From Acinetobacter sp. ANC 4204 (GTDB lineage: Bacteria > Pseudomonadota > Gammaproteobacteria > Pseudomonadales > Moraxellaceae), in assembly GCF_002135205.1 (NCBI RefSeq), contig NZ_NEFZ01000004.1, forward strand, positions 248,001 through 312,000: a DNA stretch of 64,000 bases. Reading direction: 5' to 3'. Below the pieces are notes generated by a model. That model saw only the letters and a list, made by a program, of their open reading frames with translations. It ran no database searches and was not told where the DNA came from. This document shows positions 62,101-64,000 of the stretch, piece by piece (positions within the stretch are counted from its first letter, which is position 1; each line of letters opens with the position of its first letter). Made by a program: the position numbers and the translations under genes.

Positions 62101-64000
62101 AAGCCAATCTGTGTCAGACGACGGTAAACAACTTCAAGAGCAGCCATTTTTTCAGAAACAAATAATACAGATTTACCATCTGCCAAGCACTGCGAGATCA
62201 TATTGGTAATGGTCTGAGACTTACCTGTACCTGGAGGACCTGATAGTACAAAAGTACGCCCCAATGCTGCTGACATAACCGCAGCTAACTGCGAGGAATC
62301 AGAGGATAAAGGCGTGAATAATTGTTCTGGTTTATAGTCTTGATCGAGTTGAGCGGGCTGTGGAAATTCATCCTGTTTAATAAATGGTTCTCGTGGAGAT
62401 TCAATAAGATGATTCACAACAGCTTGATTTTTGAGCTGATCCATACGTGATGAAAGATCAAGCCACATTAAATATTTTGAAAACGAGAACTGACCAATGG
62501 CAGCCTCAGCCTTTACTTCCCATCCTGGGATATTCACGATAGCCTTACGTACAATATGTAGGATCTGATTGACATCAACTCCGGAATCATCTGTAGGTAA
62601 TGGATTTAAGCCCGTAATATCAAGCTCAAAATCCTGCCTTAATAACTGTAATAATGTTGAGTTAAAACGTGGTTCATCATCATATATAAATAGTCGATAA
62701 CCTGTTTTAGCAGTCTCACGGGTGATCTGCACAGGAATAAGCAATAGAGGAGCTTTGAAGGTGCGTTTCGAACGCTCTGATTCTTTCCACTCCAGAAATC
62801 CAATCGCAAGAAATAGTGTATTCGCTCCGCCCTCTTCCAAAGCAGTACGTGAGGCACGGTAGACTTCGATAAGGCGCTTTTCTAACAAGGGTGTATCGAG
62901 TGGACTAAACAATAATTTTCTGAACAGGCTCTCATCAACGTATTGATTAATATGCTGGCTTTCATTGTCACGCTGAACATCTTTTAGCGAGATACTATCA
63001 ACACCCTTGAATAAGAAGCCCTCTTGATTTGCCAACGCATCCTCAAGTTTACCCAGTGTTAGCTCAGAACACTGTAGTGGAATGCTGTAACGATTGTCTT
63101 TAAAGTTTAAGAGCTTGTTACGGAGACTTAGATCTAGTAAACGACGCAACCATCGGTCAACCCGTGTAGCTTTACTTTCAAGGGGGCGTTCAACATCATA
63201 AACAGGAATAGATGCGGGCGCCCAGTCAATCTCTTTTTCGTCCAGATGGTTTTTCTTTTCCTGATGTGCGGAGATCGGTTTAATGCCACGTAAGCGAGAC
63301 TGGCGAACATCAATCGCAATATAAAACTTATTCTGTCGGGATTCATCCTTAATGTATTGTTTTGCTGTTTCAAGCGCTGAAGCAAACTTCGCCTGTTGTG
63401 TGAGCAGCGTTGTTTCTATAAAAACAATCTCACCCAGATCATAACGTTTTCTTAATGCCTGAATATCATCAATGATTAAGTCAACATTCGGCGTCTCATT
63501 CAACCAGACACCGAGATAGGCATGCCCCTCTTCAATAATGATTAAGGTATCCAAGCCAATTTGTTCAGCCAAAGCACTTAACAGCATTGTTGTATCTAAA
63601 CAGCACGCCAATTTTTCTTCAAAAATCTGTTTTGCTAAACGTACCCGTTGTCCTGATTTTACAAAACTTGCTGGACTCACAATGTAATGAATATTTTGTA
63701 ATAATAAGGACTCCCATAGTGCATTCAACTGAGACAAGACAGAATCTCGATCTCGGTCTAGATATCCACTTAATGCACCCTGCTGTTTCATTTTTAAAAT
63801 TTCACTGGCCTTAACCAAAATTGGGCTGAGTGCTGAAGCATTAGGTTGTGAAAAACTCGCCAACAATTCTATGGGTTGGCATTCTCCACCCCATGTATTA
63901 ACAGTTAATAAATCAATTTCTACCTGTTGTTCTGCCAGCACTTCATCTCTTTCAGTCAACCAAACTACTTCAATGCTTCCTTTAATATTTTCAGGTAACT
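59121..64000 (-). CDS. Giant SF1 helicase-like protein (DUF4011 / DUF3320 type), 5' end beyond the window
   Basis: At least 1626 residues, open through the window edge. N-terminal transglutaminase-like region (YIVSPASFVKSGQRVRLAKQ; CLDTTMLLSALAEQIGLDTL), then the DUF4011 part RWLRRLLDLSLRNKLLNFKD. Walker A is LSGPPGTGKSQTITNMI, Walker B VVIFDEASQIP, then QSIVVGDNKQMPPTSFF; late helicase motifs ENVQGDERDIIVFS and LNVAITRARQGLHVF. The C-terminus (SCVDLAIKDDLNADSYIAGI; NGLGWQVLSVWTVDWW) looks like a Vsr/restriction-endonuclease fold. Such proteins are often in defence islands. Coiled segments fill residues 700-1100. Confidence 0.85.
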   Translation of the reverse strand, partial: LPENIKGSIEVVWLTERDEVLAEQQVEIDLLTVNTWGGECQPIELLASFSQPNASALSPILVKASEILKMKQQGALSGYLDRDRDSVLSQLNALWESLLLQNIHYIVSPASFVKSGQRVRLAKQIFEEKLACCLDTTMLLSALAEQIGLDTLIIIEEGHAYLGVWLNETPNVDLIIDDIQALRKRYDLGEIVFIETTLLTQQAKFASALETAKQYIKDESRQNKFYIAIDVRQSRLRGIKPISAHQEKKNHLDEKEIDWAPASIPVYDVERPLESKATRVDRWLRRLLDLSLRNKLLNFKDNRYSIPLQCSELTLGKLEDALANQEGFLFKGVDSISLKDVQRDNESQHINQYVDESLFRKLLFSPLDTPLLEKRLIEVYRASRTALEEGGANTLFLAIGFLEWKESERSKRTFKAPLLLIPVQITRETAKTGYRLFIYDDEPRFNSTLLQLLRQDFELDITGLNPLPTDDSGVDVNQILHIVRKAIVNIPGWEVKAEAAIGQFSFSKYLMWLDLSSRMDQLKNQAVVNHLIESPREPFIKQDEFPQPAQLDQDYKPEQLFTPLSSDSSQLAAVMSAALGRTFVLSGPPGTGKSQTITNMISQCLADGKSVLFVSEKMAALEVVYRRLTQIGLSELCLQLHSSKAQKMEVLDQLRERAQKNNDPYFLSTQSKITEWQKLSDRLIQTRDELNLHVKNLHTSHMIGWSLYMAMSDELRYRDTPLLRFPDIDIATLTTENRELLNETVTQAVSLRQLLNENTKDVLDGFAEGLSEPIWSLAWQEQYQILQEQLAKQIQQLQKSISAWQQAFGFSEKQKLSEIKHDATIFETISDLVQQTDLKLLAIIKNIDLRSLTQAKQLAHDLKQQRSKLIAQYQLQVYQADLNQIALKWREAESKIFPFSWFTKFQLRNLIKTYQNSTQRPTSLAVTHDLPILQHIQSQQRQFAECENHLADKLGSYWQGEESAWQSFENMHIQWQEIKQVVESKITDQATLLQAVEFSKNHSLEELTQNIAEVESTFSQLLNDHTLQNDTQIMQYKDITFNEILDRQQQLQQYVSAWRHWLNWQTVKSQLIKNGLKPLAFELLNAPLERDAALKRLNINLARHWITHQFSQHPELNQFNSQQHEQKIQSFTQQDKEHQFAASREIIHRWNDIFSEQNQHKAQWTVLNKELGKKRRHIPVRELMRQIPDVLVGLKPCLLMSPLSVAQYLDTEAKFDVVIFDEASQIPVWDAIGALARGKQSIVVGDNKQMPPTSFFGKGDAEEEVDEEVTEDLESILDECLAAQLPELALNWHYRSRYESLIQFSNQKYYKGSLFTFPAPIAKDTAVKLHVVDGVYDKGDTRTNASEAKAIVEFIIQHLQSQLGQDNPLTLGVVTFNMTQQKLIEDMLDNELAAHPELEMLSKSGIEQLFVKNLENVQGDERDIIVFSITYAKDQDGRLSMNFGALNRQGGQRRLNVAITRARQGLHVFSALSPEEINLARTNSEGVRDLKDFLIFARSGQLHLNYTDQSKQQTKKELVEYLKNKLQEQGWSVNLGIGQGDSCVDLAIKDDLNADSYIAGILVDGENYAKAATARDRDQLRATVLNGLGWQVLSVWTVDWWLDPDQNLTKLVKALEEIKMNQNVA

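Noticed and set aside
1..64000. CRISPR arrays, rRNA operons, plasmid replication genes and conjugation genes
   Set aside because: No regularly spaced repeats, rRNA motifs, rep/par or tra genes were seen, so a chromosomal origin is preferred.

Overview
The window looks like a chromosomal stretch of an Acinetobacter species (Moraxellaceae). The evidence is AT-rich coding sequence, Acinetobacter-like insertion sequences of the IS5 and IS982 families, a zrlA/zigA zinc-starvation locus of the type described in A. baumannii, and a BigR-type sulfide operon. No rRNA, intact tRNA, replication origin or CRISPR array is visible. Assignments come from reading the translated sequence and recalling family motifs; no database search was run.

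Layout. 1-7 kb is accessory DNA: a gene cut by the window edge, an XRE/ImmA-type protease-regulator, a HigBA toxin-antitoxin pair, an IutA-type siderophore receptor with a Fur-box-like site, a collapsed P2-like prophage (tail gene D end joined to integrase end), the 3' half of a tRNA-Val(GAC) gene, and a chimera of IS5 and IS982 remnants. 7-13.5 kb holds housekeeping-type genes: dctA, a Dps, ribA and trpBA with a divergent TrpI-like LysR regulator. 13.5-26.8 kb is a membrane-lipid and photo-stress block: a lipoprotein, a chalcone-isomerase-like protein, a two-component system, two cyclopropane-synthase-type methyltransferases, DUF1295, DUF1365, an FAD oxidoreductase, a desaturase, a lipocalin, NudC, an FeS-type photolyase and two small companion proteins. 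Its gene content resembles singlet-oxygen or light-response regulons of other proteobacteria, but a two-component system sits where those usually have an ECF sigma factor or LitR.

27-30.3 kb is an arsenic operon (arsC-arsR-arsC2-acr3-arsH) with two candidate ArsR operators. 30.4-36 kb is a metal-uptake group: PepSY membrane protein, NlpE-like lipoprotein, TonB receptor and two divergent His-rich DUF2946 proteins. 36.1-44.8 kb joins a CioAB-type cytochrome bd oxidase with its small DUF2474 subunit to a BigR-controlled sulfide/persulfide detoxification operon. A sulfide-tolerant terminal oxidase next to sulfide removal makes physiological sense.

44.9-54.7 kb is a zinc-starvation island: zrlA, a Zur-like protein and zigA on one strand; cysS, a Fur paralogue, folE2, hisI, a gamma-carbonic anhydrase, pyrC and thrS on the other. 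Two perfect long palindromes with Zur-box character lie at its two promoters. Several members have lost expected residues: both Fur-family proteins lack parts of the zinc site, the ThrRS has lost three of four editing-site ligands, and the dihydroorotase has Gln for the first metal-site His. 54.8-59.1 kb is an insertion-sequence graveyard around a HAD phosphatase and a truncated gene. The window ends inside a very large DUF4011-type SF1 helicase with a transglutaminase-like N-terminus and a Vsr-like C-terminus.
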